From Vanessa cardui (lineage: Eukaryota > Arthropoda > Insecta > Lepidoptera > Nymphalidae): a stretch of 64,000 nt of DNA. Made by a program: the position numbers and the translations under genes. Position 1 is the stretch's first letter. Every line of letters begins with the position of its first letter. A model generated the notes under the pieces. That model did no database searches and had not been told where the DNA came from. It was given only the letters and a program-made list of their open reading frames with translations. Location of the stretch: assembly GCF_905220365.1 (NCBI RefSeq), contig NC_061138.1:10493814-10557813 (forward strand). Direction: 5' to 3'. Positions 12,198 through 23,773 of this stretch are shown here, piece after piece.

Positions 12198-13306
12198 TAC
12201 TGTAAAATACTGTTATCAAGAGATGTCATGTAAATGTGTAGGTTTGCACCTACTACGTATAATAATAGATGTAAATGTTTTTATCACCTTATTATATATT
12301 ATATCACATTATTATAGTACATAAAAAGGCGTTTGCCTGCATTCGAAACCGAAGTCTTCGGGTAAGACCATGAATATTTCAATTCGATCTTATATAGAAT
12401 ATACATATATAATTATTAAATTGAAATAAATTGCTCAATCATCTGCGTTTCATTACTCTGTGGCAAAGGCAATTTATTATTGGAAGCTGAGTACGCATAA
12501 ACGTTATAAGCATTCTCAGCGAATTCTCCATCTGACTGTGAAACATTTACACAATAATGCCCTAAACTACATAACCTTTTGACCTTCGAGTTTAACTGTT
12601 CGAACTGACCGTTCGTATAATATTCTCAGTAGTTTTACTTTCAACAAATTATATACTAGGTATGAACTCACCGATCAATTAATATTTTTTTTTTAATAAT
12701 ATAATTTTCTTTATTCAAAATCTATCTAGTATAAATCTGTTTTAGTAGTTTGAATTAAGTTATATGTATATGTTTAGGTTCGGCTGTATGTATAATATCT
12801 TCGCCATCGTCGGTTAAAAAAAATTTTTTTTTTTATTACTAGTAATGAAATGTTTGTGTAAGCTGAATAATTAGTTATTATTCCTTATTATTATCTGGTT
12901 GTTCATAAAAAAATCAAAATATATTCCACGCTAGGTATACGACAAATGCAAGAAATAAATTAAGCTTTAAATAATTTCATCTTTACTTTGTTCCAGATGC
13001 CGAGAAGATTCTAGAAAATAAATGACTATCAAACAGCGTTGAAGAAGACTTAATCAATAAATTTAACTTTACCATCATATAATATCAATACTAATGTATT
13101 ATTTTTCAAACATAAATAAAATCTATTTATAATTATGTTGTTTTATTTGGAATGTGCCTATTGAAAAATAATTTGTTAATATATCTCATTTAAAAAAAAA
13201 AACAAAATAAAAATCTTTTTTAAAAATAAATATTTACAATAATTTAAATAATCTTCCCTTGTTCTGACCAGATCAGGACCAGCGACATTGCGTTATTCTC
13301 GGAGCC
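12198..13306. other. no gene seen
   Basis: A/T-rich sequence with several homopolymer runs; nothing recognised. Confidence 0.45.
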
Positions 13307-13316
13307 CAGAAGTGCC

Positions 13317-13594
13317 AACAACAACAACAGCCTGTAAATTCCCACTGCTGGACTAAAGGCCTCCTCTCCCTTTGAGGAGAAGGTTTCGAACATATTCCAC
13401 CACGCTGTTCCAATGCGGGTTGGTGGAATGCACATGTGGCAGAATTTCTATTCCTCACGATATTTTCCTTCACCGCTGAGCACGAGATGAATTATAAAGA
13501 CAAATTAAGCACATGAAACAGCGGTGCTTGCCTGAGTTTGAACCCGCAATTATCGGTTAAGATGCGCGCGTTCTAACCACTGGGCCATCTCACT
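13317..13594 (-). mobile_element. SINE-A copy with perfect target duplication
   Basis: Complete minus-strand copy from the (CAA)n tail complement through 'cagcctgtaaattcccactg' to 'ccactgggccatctcact'. It is flanked by identical CAGAAGTGCC at 13307-13316 and 13595-13604. The body is close to the other intact copies, so the insertion is relatively young. Confidence 0.92.
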
Positions 13595-13604
13595 CAGAAG
13601 TGCC

Positions 13605-14694
13605 TAATCGCGATGAATTTAAGTTTTTGACTTATACTACCTTTGGCTTTGGCTTGGCTTAATTCGGTAATAATCCAGGACTCGGTAGAATCAGCAGCTT
13701 TATAAGTAGATTATTATTAAAATTTATAAAATAACGATCAACTGACAAAAAAACGCATTACGAACACTTGGACCACCATATTGTTAATGTGTTACGAAAT
13801 CGACGAAGAGCGTCTCATAGATTAAAAAAAAAACATTCAAACATTCCAAATACGAAACTGAGATTACATCGGTGATTTATACATCGATTTTATTTATCGA
13901 ACGAATAAAAATTAATCGATTATTTCGAAAGCACAGGTTATATCAATATTATCAATGGAAAAAAATAAAAGGTTATTTAAATATTTAATCGTTGAAATTC
14001 GTTGGTGAGCGTCATTGCGTAGCCATGTTATATTATATCTTATTAAAACTTCATAATGGTGATTGTGAGGCAGGTAATTGTGGATGCGTTAGGCAACACG
14101 TTAATTATAGATTAGAGTTAGGGCCTAGTGTTGCTTCAGAAACACACCTTTAGGTAACACTACACTGAGGGATGCAAGCTATAATATTGAATATCTGTAT
14201 GTAAAAAAATATCGTTAATTATTTTTGGTGTGTAACATGTTTCCTTTTGAATTTCTGCAATCTGTGGTTTTATAAAAAAAGGAAGGAACTTGACGCAAAG
14301 GAAGCGCGCGCTTTTTGATTTGACCAATGAGAGCCCGTTATCCTTGTATCAGTACCAGCCCATTTTCCAAAAGGACATAATATTAATGTTGCTATTATAT
14401 ATTGCTATTGTCAGACCTTTTTTTAAATAATATTGAAAATTTAAAGTGAAATTGTACAGGCTGTTACGACTTTATAGATACGTGTTGAATTTGCAATTTA
14501 CAATTCTACCGTAAAAAAATATGACTTGTGATTCTTTCTAGGGAAGTTTGTTGTGAAAATTTCAAAATTCGGAATCATAGTTTTAAATGCATGCCTATAA
14601 TAATGGTTAATTTAGCCCTTCTGATTTGATGACACCCTTTCACTCTTTCTTTCCTTCCTATATTCCATCCAGACAGCTATGCTTGGTTTTTTTG
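13605..14694. other. no gene seen
   Basis: AT-rich sequence without recognised elements. Confidence 0.45.
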
Positions 14695-14825
14695 TTTTCC
14701 GAGTTAGTGAGTGAGCAAGTATCTACAGGCACAGGAGACATGACATCTTAGCTCCGTAGGTACTATACTAACCTATATAAGGGATAGATAAAATTTCTTA
14801 CAGAACCAATATCATCCCAGCCTAT
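14695..14825 (+). repeat. SINE-B relic
   Basis: The blocks 'gagtgagcaagtatctacag', 'gacatgacatcttagctcc' and 'aaatttcttacag' place this as a central plus-strand SINE-B piece. Confidence 0.6.
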
Positions 14826-15485
14826 TATCCAATATAAATTATGGCTAAATATATCAAATTAAAAAAATGCTTGTCGTTATTTTAAATTTAAAACGTCGGT
14901 CGTGTTGATTTGACGAGGCCGTGCATTTAGGTATAACCAGTCCACTGCCCTTTCCGTGTCGAGCATCATCCGTGCCCGGCGGAGCTTGCACCCGACATTG
15001 ATTTTATCATTGATAAATATGTTTAACAAGTGTTTTTATAATTTACATATACATATTCAGAAATTAAAAATGAACTACAACGAAAAATTTTCTTTCTTTT
15101 TAAAAATGTTTTAGAATTTTTTTACGTATGTTTTTTTTTGTGTAAAGTTTATAGAATCAGTGAAATGAATTAACAGAAATAATAAACATAGAAAACAGTT
15201 TTGTTCTGTTATTATATTGAACGAAATATATTATTAAAAATATATAAGTTTATTAAACGAATATAATAAGCATTAATTGAATTAATCTATCTACCACCAA
15301 CCTATCTTATTGTCTATAACAATAAAAAAAAAAAAAACAAACTAAATCTTTCAAATAAAATATATATAAATATACTCTAACTAGGATAACTATATGACAC
15401 GTATATGTGATATACTAAAATTAATATAGCGTCTGTGGAAAAGTAGAAGAGCTTCGAAGTAAAAACTTTAAAAAGAATTTTAAAT
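14826..15485. other. no gene seen
   Basis: AT-rich unique sequence. A GC-richer phrase at about 14905-15000 is too short to interpret. Confidence 0.4.
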
Positions 15486-15500
15486 AAGAACCATTTTTAG

Positions 15501-15867
15501 TTTCGGATATATGTATGATGAGAAAAGTGAATTCTCCTAATTGTACTGTGTGCGGTGTGGTAGAGGATGTCTATCAGATTTTAGAAGAATGTGTTCGTGT
15601 TAGGGCGCTAAAGGGAGCTGTTGTCGCTAGTCGTGGTTATAATATTGGTGTTTATAATAGCATTTTAGCTTCTCCATTGTCTAACGAAGCTAAATCTGTA
15701 TATAAATTTGTAAATTTAGCTCTCAAATATAAAAATTAGAAAGCCTTATCTATGACTGTATTGTACTAATGTATGTGATGTGAGAAATGTATTTAACTGT
15801 ATATAATGACGAGAGTGACATATTCACTTAGTGAATAAAACCCTCTATAATAAATAAAGATAAAAAA
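15501..15867 (+). mobile_element. 5'-truncated LINE with target duplication
   Basis: A short LINE insertion keeping only the end of ORF2, the 3' UTR and an A-rich tail. It is bounded by AAGAACCATTTTTAG (15486-15500) and AAGAACCATTTTAG (15868-15881), a target-site duplication differing by one T. Its 3' end contains 'aaaccctctataataaa', which also occurs on the minus strand at the 3' end of the large LINE at 40680-46094. The two are therefore related, though their proteins differ clearly. Confidence 0.9.
15515..15739 (+). pseudogene. C-terminal remnant of LINE ORF2
   Basis: The 74-codon frame encodes the Cys/His motif that ends this LINE's ORF2: 'NCTVCGVVEDVYQILEEC' (C-x2-C, then H replaced by Y, then C). 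After it comes 'NSILASPLSNEAKSVYKFV', matching the 'NSILAFPQSEEAQMLYRLV' tail of the large LINE. Everything upstream (endonuclease, reverse transcriptase, RNase H) is missing because of 5' truncation. It is not a functional gene. Confidence 0.88.
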
Positions 15868-15881
15868 AAGAACCATTTTAG

Positions 15882-16387
15882 CGATGAAGCGCTTCTTCCA
15901 TTCCAGTGACGATATCTTAGATATATTTGTATGGTGTGGAGTGACGCCCTAAGACACCTACGCTAACAATGATTTAGGAAGCTGAAACACGTACATCTTA
16001 ATGGCTTTCGCCTAGAATATAGGATTTTGTAAGTGCTCATTAAAATGTCCGAACATATAACCGTTATTATATGTTAAGTTAATTTCATCCATTTAATCGC
16101 GCTTCAAAGTCATTTTTAATTAATTTTCTCGAATATTTAATTAAAACATTTTCAGCCAGATAAATACAGGTAACGAAGACAACCTTTTTCATAAATTAAA
16201 TAAGATTAGCGTAAGATTATCTGTGATTCTAATTAAGATACCTAATTAAGGTGTTTTCTTTACATTAGTGTAACTGTTACAAAAGGTAATAGACCCTAAA
16301 GGAACTCTACCTCTCAAATATATGTAAAGGTGATCTGTAATTATACATTTATTTTATGTAATTATATGCGTCATTAAATTTTATGAG
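15882..16387. other. no gene seen
   Basis: AT-rich unique sequence. Confidence 0.45.
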
Positions 16388-16575
16388 ATACTAGCTGATT
16401 CTGCGCCTCTACCTGCGCGCAATTTATAAAACACAAACCCCCAGCTCCCGTTTTACCCCCTTAGGGGTAGAGTGTATAAAATCCATTCTTAGCGGATGTC
16501 ATCACCCTGTAAGTATTACCTGCCAAGTTTCAAGATAGTAGGTGTTATAGTTTCTAAGATATAGTGGTTAAGTAG
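16388..16575 (-). repeat. Helitron-like repeat, family E5
   Basis: It opens with 'actagctgattctgcgcctc' and continues 'cgttttacccccttaggggt' and 'gccaagtttcaaga'. I recognise this order from a dispersed insect repeat that begins CTAGCTG-CCCG. Only one copy is in the window; the class is inferred from the CTAG end. Confidence 0.5.
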
Positions 16576-17131
16576 TGAGTAGTATTTCGAGATTATATAT
16601 GATAAGATATAAGTTGTTTTGGACAACATTGCTTAATATCAATAATATAAGCCTAAAAACTATCTCATTCCTGTCCTATCCGGTTGAGAAGACGGAACAT
16701 ATTCCATAGTGACAGAATAACATTTGACACGTAAACAATTCTGAGACGAATTAAGTACTTCAAACCTCAGTTGTACTTGTCTGGAAATGTATCCAGTATC
16801 CTATTTAAAATCCAAGCTTTATATACTATACTTGAACCGCAACACATATAAGAATACTTTATAGTTAGACTAGGTGTGCCAACGATTTCTTTTTCAAAGT
16901 TACTCCTTATTCCATCAGCTGTGTCCAGTCCCATCAAAATTGTTCCAGGCGTCTCCAGAACATCAGATAGAAAAAAAAAAAATGGAAAAATGGTTATTTT
17001 GTTATATATACAATGTACAATACATATGCATTTAGAGAAAGCGGTTATTTTAATATTACAAACAAAAACTTCAATTTTATTATATTTTATTGTACGCATA
17101 GATAAAGTATATATCTTTAAAAGAGTATCCA
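16576..17131. other. no supported gene; coding-like minus-strand patch
   Basis: At about 16870-16970 the minus strand reads 'GTILMGLDTADGIRSNFEKE' within a 121-codon open frame. The segment has protein-like composition, but the frame on both sides is low-complexity and I see no convincing splice sites. It may be a decayed transposon or exon relic. Confidence 0.2.
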
Positions 17132-17270
17132 TAGCTGGGTGGGCAGGATAAGGGGTTGCCTGATAGTAAAGAAGACAAATGTAAGAAATATTAACAGTTC
17201 CTTACATAGGCAATTTGCCGCCAACCTTGGTAACTAAGATGTTACATCCCCTATGCCGATAGTTACAATG
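17132..17270 (-). repeat. SINE-B 3' part
   Basis: 'taagaaatattaacagttcc', 'ccgccaaccttggtaacta' and 'gttacatcccctatgcc' identify a minus-strand SINE-B lacking its 5' half. Confidence 0.65.
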
Positions 17271-17764
17271 TATTTTAAAATTCATTTTTATTTTTATAAT
17301 TGCTTAATTAAAAACATTTATCAGTCGACAACATAAAGTAAATGCTATATTATTAAATATTAAAGTAACAATTAAATTATTAATCAAATATAAAATTAAA
17401 TGAAACAAGACGTATTCCATAGTATATCTGATTGCCATATTTCAGGATTAGCGTTATGGCCTTTATGCACGCATTCGGCTTCACCTGGTTAGCATGTATG
17501 GGTGTAATTTCGCAAACGTTCAATTGAATTTTAAAATACCAGTGTCATTTTTCACTTCGTATCTCACTCGTGAAATGATATCCTTACGATGTTAAGCTAT
17601 TTTGTTACTTATATCCTTCAAATTTTATAATTATTGTTGTCAATATTACAAAACACTTTCTGATATATTAATTTAGTTTTTTCTATCTACAAATCTAAGT
17701 AATACTTTTGAATATACTAGTTAGATACAAAAAATATGTATGTAATATTACTATATAGTATAAA
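17271..17764. other. no gene seen
   Basis: AT-rich unique sequence. Confidence 0.45.
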
Positions 17765-17990
17765 ACAAAGTCGCTTACCGCTTTATATCCCTATATACAT
17801 AGGGACAGATGGCTTAGATCTTAAAAATTACGCAATTTTAATGCAGTTTTTTTTAATAGGTAGAGTGATTCGAGAGGAAGGGTTCAGTATATAGACAATA
17901 TAGTAACTGATAATTTTAGAAGTTTCTAATGTGATGTCGTATTTATATACAAATTCAGTAGTATATTAAGTATCAGTATTGCACTCGTAA
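17765..17990 (+). repeat. Helitron-like repeat, family E1
   Basis: It shows 'aaagtcgcttaccgctttat', 'agagtgattcgagaggaag' and 'agtatcagtattgcactcg' in the family order. The terminal GC-rich hairpin and CTAG end present in other E1 copies (34137) are lost. Confidence 0.65.
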
Positions 17991-18550
17991 ATAATAATAT
18001 ATCATGAAATAAATACTTTTAAAAAGGCCCTTGTTACACAATTACAACATTTCTTAACGATTAAAAATAAACAAAACGTTAATTATGATCTGGAATAAAC
18101 GATAATAATCAATAACGTAAATTGTACTGACATTTGCAAACTATTAATACGTTTAAAAATGAAAAAAGTACCTGTCTCGCCCATATAAAGCAAGTGAACT
18201 ATATTTTGTCACTCAACTCGGCATTACTGTAACTTGGCAAATTATACAATGAATTGGCCCGTCGGGGAGTTTATTATTAAAGTAATTGAAATTTAAAAAA
18301 ATATGTATCACTTAAAATTGTATATAGCTTCCCTTTACTATAGGACGAAGTACCGGCAGTATTTGAAATTCGAAATGGATCTCGAATTAGTATCAGAATA
18401 ATTCGACTGGGTATGATTTTTACTATTAATAAGTCTACTCTACCTCGATATAGATATATCAGTTTATGACATTGTATGCGTTACTTTATTACATTATTCA
18501 TGAATAAACTAACTATCCCTCACGCATTTGCACAGTTAGAATAAGTAGTG
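17991..18550. other. no gene seen
   Basis: AT-rich unique sequence. Confidence 0.45.
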
Positions 18551-18875
18551 TTTTTTTATCGTATAGGTTGGCGGACGAGCATATGGGCCACCTGATAGTA
18601 AGTACCCATCACCCATAGAAACTGACGCTTTAAGAAATATTAACTATTCCTTACATCGTCAATGTGCCACCTACTTTGGGAAGTAAGATGCTATGTCCCT
18701 TGTGCCTGTAACTACAGGGTTAAGTCAAGGGTGAGTGAGCCAGTGTAACTACACTGGCTCACTCACCCTTCAAACCGGAACACAATAATACTAAGTACTG
18801 TTATTTGGCGGAAGAATAACTGATGAGTGAGTGGTACCTACCCATACCGGCTTGCACAAAGCTCTACCTCCAAGA
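18551..18875 (-). mobile_element. SINE-B copy with internal inverted duplication
   Basis: Near full-length copy, from the T-run and 'aggttggcggacgagcatat' to 'ctacctccaagaa'. Between the 'cttgtgcctgta' block and the 'actggctcactcaccctt' block it carries about 35 extra bases. Those bases include the exact reverse complement of 'tacactggctcactcaccct' (arms 18727-18747 and 18750-18770, spacer AC). Other SINE-B copies lack them. Confidence 0.9.
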
Positions 18876-18999
18876 ACTGTGTGCTCGTAGAACACTTCAT
18901 TTTTTTATTTTTTTAAATTAAATTCGGAACCTTGGTTTGTAGCGTAAACATTACAGGATAACGAAACATTTATTATTGTATTTAAGGGGTTGGGTTAAA

Positions 19000-19125
19000 A
19001 AAATGCCGATGTCGCTTCTTGAATTTTGCTGCATATTCTGCTGCATTGCTGTTGGTTTGGTAGTGAAAGAGCGACAGACAGACAGAGTTACTTTCACGTG
19101 TATATAATTAGTATAGATATAGATA
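19000..19125 (-). repeat. E2-like repeat relic
   Basis: 'gaaagagcgacagacagaca' and 'gagttactttcacgtgta' match the sense-strand start of family E2 in reverse. The remainder is diverged. Confidence 0.45.
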
Positions 19126-19754
19126 GGATGAAGCTTAAAGGAAATAAAAGAATTTAGTAACTAAATATAAAATTCTTAAGTACGCAATTTCTTTAAAACA
19201 TATTCCAAGTAAGTCCTCAGTCATCTTGACATCTTTTAATCTACGTGTAATACTTCATCAAAGTCATTTTTTAAAGTAATTAAAACTTCTTACATAATTT
19301 AGAACAACTAATACACCTGTTACGATAAATTTGACAATAACCATACAATAGCGTTAAAACGCAGGTGCGTTCAACGCATGTCTTACGTTCGCACCTTGTG
19401 TTTTTTTAAATGTCCGTTAAAAAGGCATTTTTTGGTTCCGAGACCGTGAAAGTAGATACATCGATTCATTCGAATAGACAACTCGATTTTAAATATCGAT
19501 TATAAATCATATTTATGCTGTTGATTTATTTTTATTGCCTGTCACGTTTTAGAAAAATATAGGGAAGTTGTATTGATAACTCGCAATCTATCAAACATAA
19601 CTGTACTGTGTTGCACTATTATAGTGTTATGAAATTATAAGGTTTTCGAGATAATACAGTTATATAAAATACAGGTAATAAATATGGAGTAAAGTAAAGC
19701 TTCTGGGCTAATTAAAACAAATTTATGTACGTAGTAAAAAATCATTGAATATAC
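19126..19754. other. no gene seen
   Basis: AT-rich unique sequence. Confidence 0.45.
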
Positions 19755-20052
19755 TTTTTTTGTGGTAAAGGTTGACGGACGAGCATATAGGCCACCTGAA
19801 GGCAAGTGGTCACCATTACCGATAGACAATGACGTTGTAAGAAAAATTAAATATTCCTTAAACCGTCAATGCGCCACCAACATTGGGAACTAAGATATTA
19901 TGTCCCTTGTGCCTGTAGTTACACTGGCTCACTCACCCTTCAAACCTAAACACAACAATACTGAGTACTGTTTTTTGGCGGTAGAATAACTGATGAGTGG
20001 GTGGTACCTATCCAGACGGGACTTTGTGCAAACAAAGTCCTATCACCAAGTT
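19755..20052 (-). mobile_element. SINE-B copy, near full length
   Basis: Complete order of SINE-B blocks. Near its 5' end the usual 'gacgggcttgcacaaagccc' has become a small hairpin: GGACTTTGT (20019-20027), spacer GCAA, ACAAAGTCC (20032-20040). Confidence 0.88.
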
Positions 20053-21114
20053 ATACCTACCACCATACTCTAGTTATAAGCAATAACATTTACAAATCTA
20101 TTTGTTCTTTTTTAAATTAAGCATAATGTATCATTTGGCTTAAAACTCATCCCATTTTTTAAAATCCAAATACCTAATTAAACGTAATATATTTTTTAAA
20201 TTTATATTTTGATAACTGGCAAAGGTCACGTACGGAGTCTGACTAAAAGTCAACATACACTGAAATATGCTATACCTATTTAAAATTCCTATTATATCGA
20301 TAATTTAATATGAAACGCATTGTTCGTATTAATTGGTAAATGTTAATAGAAAACAACTATAAATTTCATTTTTATGTTTAATCAACGACAAGAAAATATA
20401 TCGTTACTGTTGTACATTTATGAGGCCAATTAAGAACATCGTCGTAAATTAGGTATTTTTAATTATAAGTCAACTCTCAGTAACTAGCTAGTTAATAACT
20501 ATATTAATGTATATATGTACATTAATAAAAAATCATATGCCTATATGATTATTCAGCTACTATAAAAAATAACTCTGTATAAACGTACGTAATAGTACGT
20601 CAAGTTCCCACAATTTGGCTATGGCGTTTCACTTCTTGTGAGATTTGATGGTTAATCTACCACCTTTCTCAAAATCTGGTAGACTTGTGTCAGAATTTCA
20701 TCAATTTCAACTGTGAATATGAGATGATGACGACAATTTTAATTACAATTTGGGAACATAACATGCTTCTTGTAATCCAACTCTTAATCTATGCTTTATC
20801 ATTGGGTATTATTTTACTAAAAAACTATTATACTAAATGCATACAGTAAAAAAAATAACTATTACACACTTATATGTTAATCCGTTTACCACAAACCCCA
20901 TTCGAGAATGTTACGCACGGTCAAAACAAAGAATCGATTTTGTAAACGAGTTGCATTATTTATAAATCGATGATAAATTATGCATCGACTAAGAAAAACT
21001 ACCAATCAAAAAATAGCGACGAGTATCGTTAATTTAATTTAAGGACAGATGCGATGTTTAGGGTACCTTCAAAGCTTGCTTTAAACCGCCGGCTTTAAAT
21101 CTTTAGATATTATT
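20053..21114. other. no gene seen
   Basis: AT-rich unique sequence. Confidence 0.45.
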
Positions 21115-21330
21115 AAACAAAGGCGCTTACCGGTGTTTTTTCCTATGTATGCTTAGATCTTTAAAACAACGCAACGGATTTTGATGCGATTTCTTTAATA
21201 GATAGAGTGATTCGAGAGGAAGGTTTTTGTGTATAATACAAGGACAATTTAGTAAAGAAACACTGATAATTTTGGAAGTTTCTACTGTGATGTCATATCA
21301 TAGCACCAGTGCAAAGCCGGGCCGTATCCA
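21115..21330 (+). repeat. Helitron-like repeat, family E1
   Basis: 'ggcgcttaccggtg', 'cgcaacggattttgatgcga', 'agagtgattcgagaggaagg' and the terminal 'gcaaagccgggccg' are in family order. The final CTAG is eroded. Confidence 0.7.
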
Positions 21331-21404
21331 TAATAAAAGATATAATAAAATTAATTTATAACTTATCTACGATATAGTATCGCACTACAAATGAACTAAA
21401 ACAA

Positions 21405-21570
21405 ACTACCCAACTTTATTGTCTTGGTGTGGGTGACAGCTACGTTTGACACACACTAAACGTCATATTACTTTAGTAGTGTACGTCCTTAGTATCCAAT
21501 CGTATATATCGTATGCCTAGATTTTTGATAGTCTATCTAGGCATATAAATAATCAAAGGAATAAAAATAT
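21405..21570. repeat. unclassified dispersed repeat, family H
   Basis: 'gtgacagctacg', 'catattactttagtagtgt' and 'catataaataatcaaagg' recur in the same order at 57357-57665. An 11-bp inverted repeat (21512-21522 with 21535-21545) lies inside. Class unknown. Confidence 0.5.
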
Positions 21571-22184
21571 ATGTATAATAAAATTATTACAATTATTTCT
21601 AATTTCTTCGAGTATGGCCAATATTATACCTAAATTTTACCAAGTTTTTGTAGATTTGTTCTGTAGTGTTCTTTTTGTTTTTTTGTTTTGTAGAGTTCTT
21701 TTATAGTTAATATATTTTTAAATATATTACACCTTTAAACTTTAAAATATTAAAGTTGATCATTTAGGAATTAATACTCGTGTATGTACTTTTTAATTAT
21801 AGCATAACTCATTAATTATAAACTTTATTAAAGGGATGTGATTACATTATAATCTCACGTCTTATCGATAATAACTCATAAATTCAATAAGGTTATAGGT
21901 AAATAGGGTAAACTATAAAAAAAATCAGAAAAGCCATATGTAATTTACTTAAAACTAAACCATAACTAAATACGAATATGAACGACGGTAAAGAATGTCA
22001 ATAGTAATCAATTAATTCATAGACATAGTGAACATCTTTACCTTCCCCCATAAACACTGGCATAGAAATATAACCACTTTTTGCACCGAACTAAAATGTT
22101 ATGGCTCACTCACCTTCCAATACACTAATCAGTCTATGTGTTTAATTTATAGGTAAAAGGACGGTACTTTATTTTTTAGTCTAG
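21571..22184. other. no gene seen
   Basis: AT-rich unique sequence; 22090-22130 may be a tiny SINE-B scrap ('ggctcactcacctt'). Confidence 0.4.
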
Positions 22185-22455
22185 TTTCCACCGGCATATG
22201 AGGGGATGATGTTCAGGAATTATTTGTCCGGGATGAAAAGATCCCTTCAGGCTATTCCACTTTGTGGAACCAGCTTTCGCCGGCTGTTTTTCGGTAACCG
22301 ATACGACATGGGAACCTTCAAGAAAAGAGCGTTCTCCTTCCTCAAAGGCCGACAACGCACTTGCAATCCCTCTGGTGTTGCAGATGTCCATGGGCGGAGG
22401 TAGTCACTTTTTATCAGGCTCCTGCTCGTTTGCCACCTATGTCATAAAAAAAATC
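22185..22455 (+). pseudogene. 3' end of a truncated non-LTR retrotransposon
   Basis: 'cctcaaaggccgacaacgca', 'tgttgcagatgtccatgggc' and 'cctgctcgtttgccacctat' precede an A-run at about 22446. I recognise this as a frequent lepidopteran LINE 3' terminus (perhaps Jockey-like, low certainty). The translated piece 'FKKRAFSFLKGRQRTCNPSG' looks like the eroded C-terminus of its ORF2. Confidence 0.6.
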
Positions 22456-23218
22456 CAGAAAATAATAAACCAAAACATTAATTATAACTTTTTCTTTGAT
22501 AATATAAATATTTTGTATACTTTTAATAGCAATATCATACAATACAGCTAGTATTTGTATCAGATTTTGTTCATAAGGGTTCTATGTTACTGCTCTAATT
22601 AACACGTTAACAGCGCATTGTGTAGTGGCCCTTATCGATGTTGTTTAATATAATTGACAATTGTATTCGAAAATGATTTATTGTGATTGTTTATCGTATA
22701 TCTAAATTGTTGTAAATTAATGAAGACATACAACAATTGTTGATAGAATTACATTTTTATTAAAATAACGTATAAATACAACAAACAGTTTTAATTAATC
22801 CGATGAGACATTTAGAAACTTTTATTAATTATACATTCATTTAAATTGTTGTGTTGTTCATTGTATAATTATAATTAAAATGTTTATGTTAAATCAATAT
22901 GACAGAGCTAATAGCTTTGTACAAATAAACAAAAAATATGTCTTTTATTTCTGAATAAAAGTTCGCTTTTAATTAATACAGTTATATTCAAGTTACTAAA
23001 ACCATAACAACCATTTTTTTTGGTTCTGTTTGCCTGTTCATTCAAGACTTTTATAACAGTTTAGTTCAGCCGAAAAACGTTACATAAACTCAAAATATAG
23101 ATTCCCGTTTACGGATGGTTATGTATTAAGTAGTTATCTACTATAATTAGTAAAATCTGTTTTTAATATACCTTTATATACCCCAATGTAGGATAAAAAT
23201 TGTTTTACTTTGAGTTAT
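22456..23218. other. no gene seen
   Basis: AT-rich unique sequence. Confidence 0.45.
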
Positions 23219-23420
23219 ATATTTTTTTAGGTAGGCTTACGAGCAAATGGGCCACCTGCTGATAGCCCCTGCTGGTGAGTAATTATCACCACCCGATGCC
23301 GTAGATTGCCGTTGTAAGAGATTTTGACCATTCCTCACCTATGCGTTTCAAACTTTCGGAACTAAGATGTTATGTGCCTCGTGACGGAAGTGACGTGGTG
23401 AATCAACATTCAACCGAAAA
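23219..23420 (-). repeat. SINE-B relic
   Basis: A T-run and 'acgagcaaatgggccacctg' are followed by diverged 'gttgtaagag' and 'gaactaagatgttatgtg'. An extra 'gctgatagcccctgctgg' interrupts the start. Confidence 0.65.
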
Positions 23421-23558
23421 GCAAAAATACGAAGCTTTAACATCACGTTAAATTTGGATTTAGTATTATTTTAGTATATTAATGTATAATATAACGTGAT
23501 AAAAATTGTAAGTCACATTTAGACGTATCTGAGAAAATCGGATTAGAAAACGGCTCAC

Positions 23559-23773
23559 CTCATAGTAATACCAGTAATTCTTTCGTCATTAGATATTGGA
23601 TTTGTATGAGATAATAATACATCGTCATATTGGTCCAAGATGTTCTCTTGTGCCTCTGAATACACTGAATCCACTGTTGAAACGAGAACACTAGTAAAAA
23701 TGTCAAAAGTATTACCAGTAATTTTAAGATTAGTCAAGATCAATTTGCATTCGCGCAGAAAAAATGACCAAAG
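23559..23773 (-). CDS. candidate internal exon of an unidentified host gene
   Basis: The minus strand shows an acceptor-like 'aattataattag', then 71 open codons plus two bases, then a good donor, AG|GTGAGC. The reading starts 'LWSFFLRECKLILTNLKITG' and ends 'SNDERITGITM', with balanced composition and no low complexity. I recognise no repeat here. The helical, Gln/Glu-rich middle ('VYSEAQENILDQYDDVLLSH') faintly recalls the start of a GAIN domain of adhesion GPCRs, but I would not assign it. The polypyrimidine tract is weak, and no partner exon of matching phase (2) was found nearby. Confidence 0.4.

Noticed and set aside
22176..22391. 71-codon minus-strand open frame
   Set aside because: It is antisense to a LINE 3' end and has no independent support.
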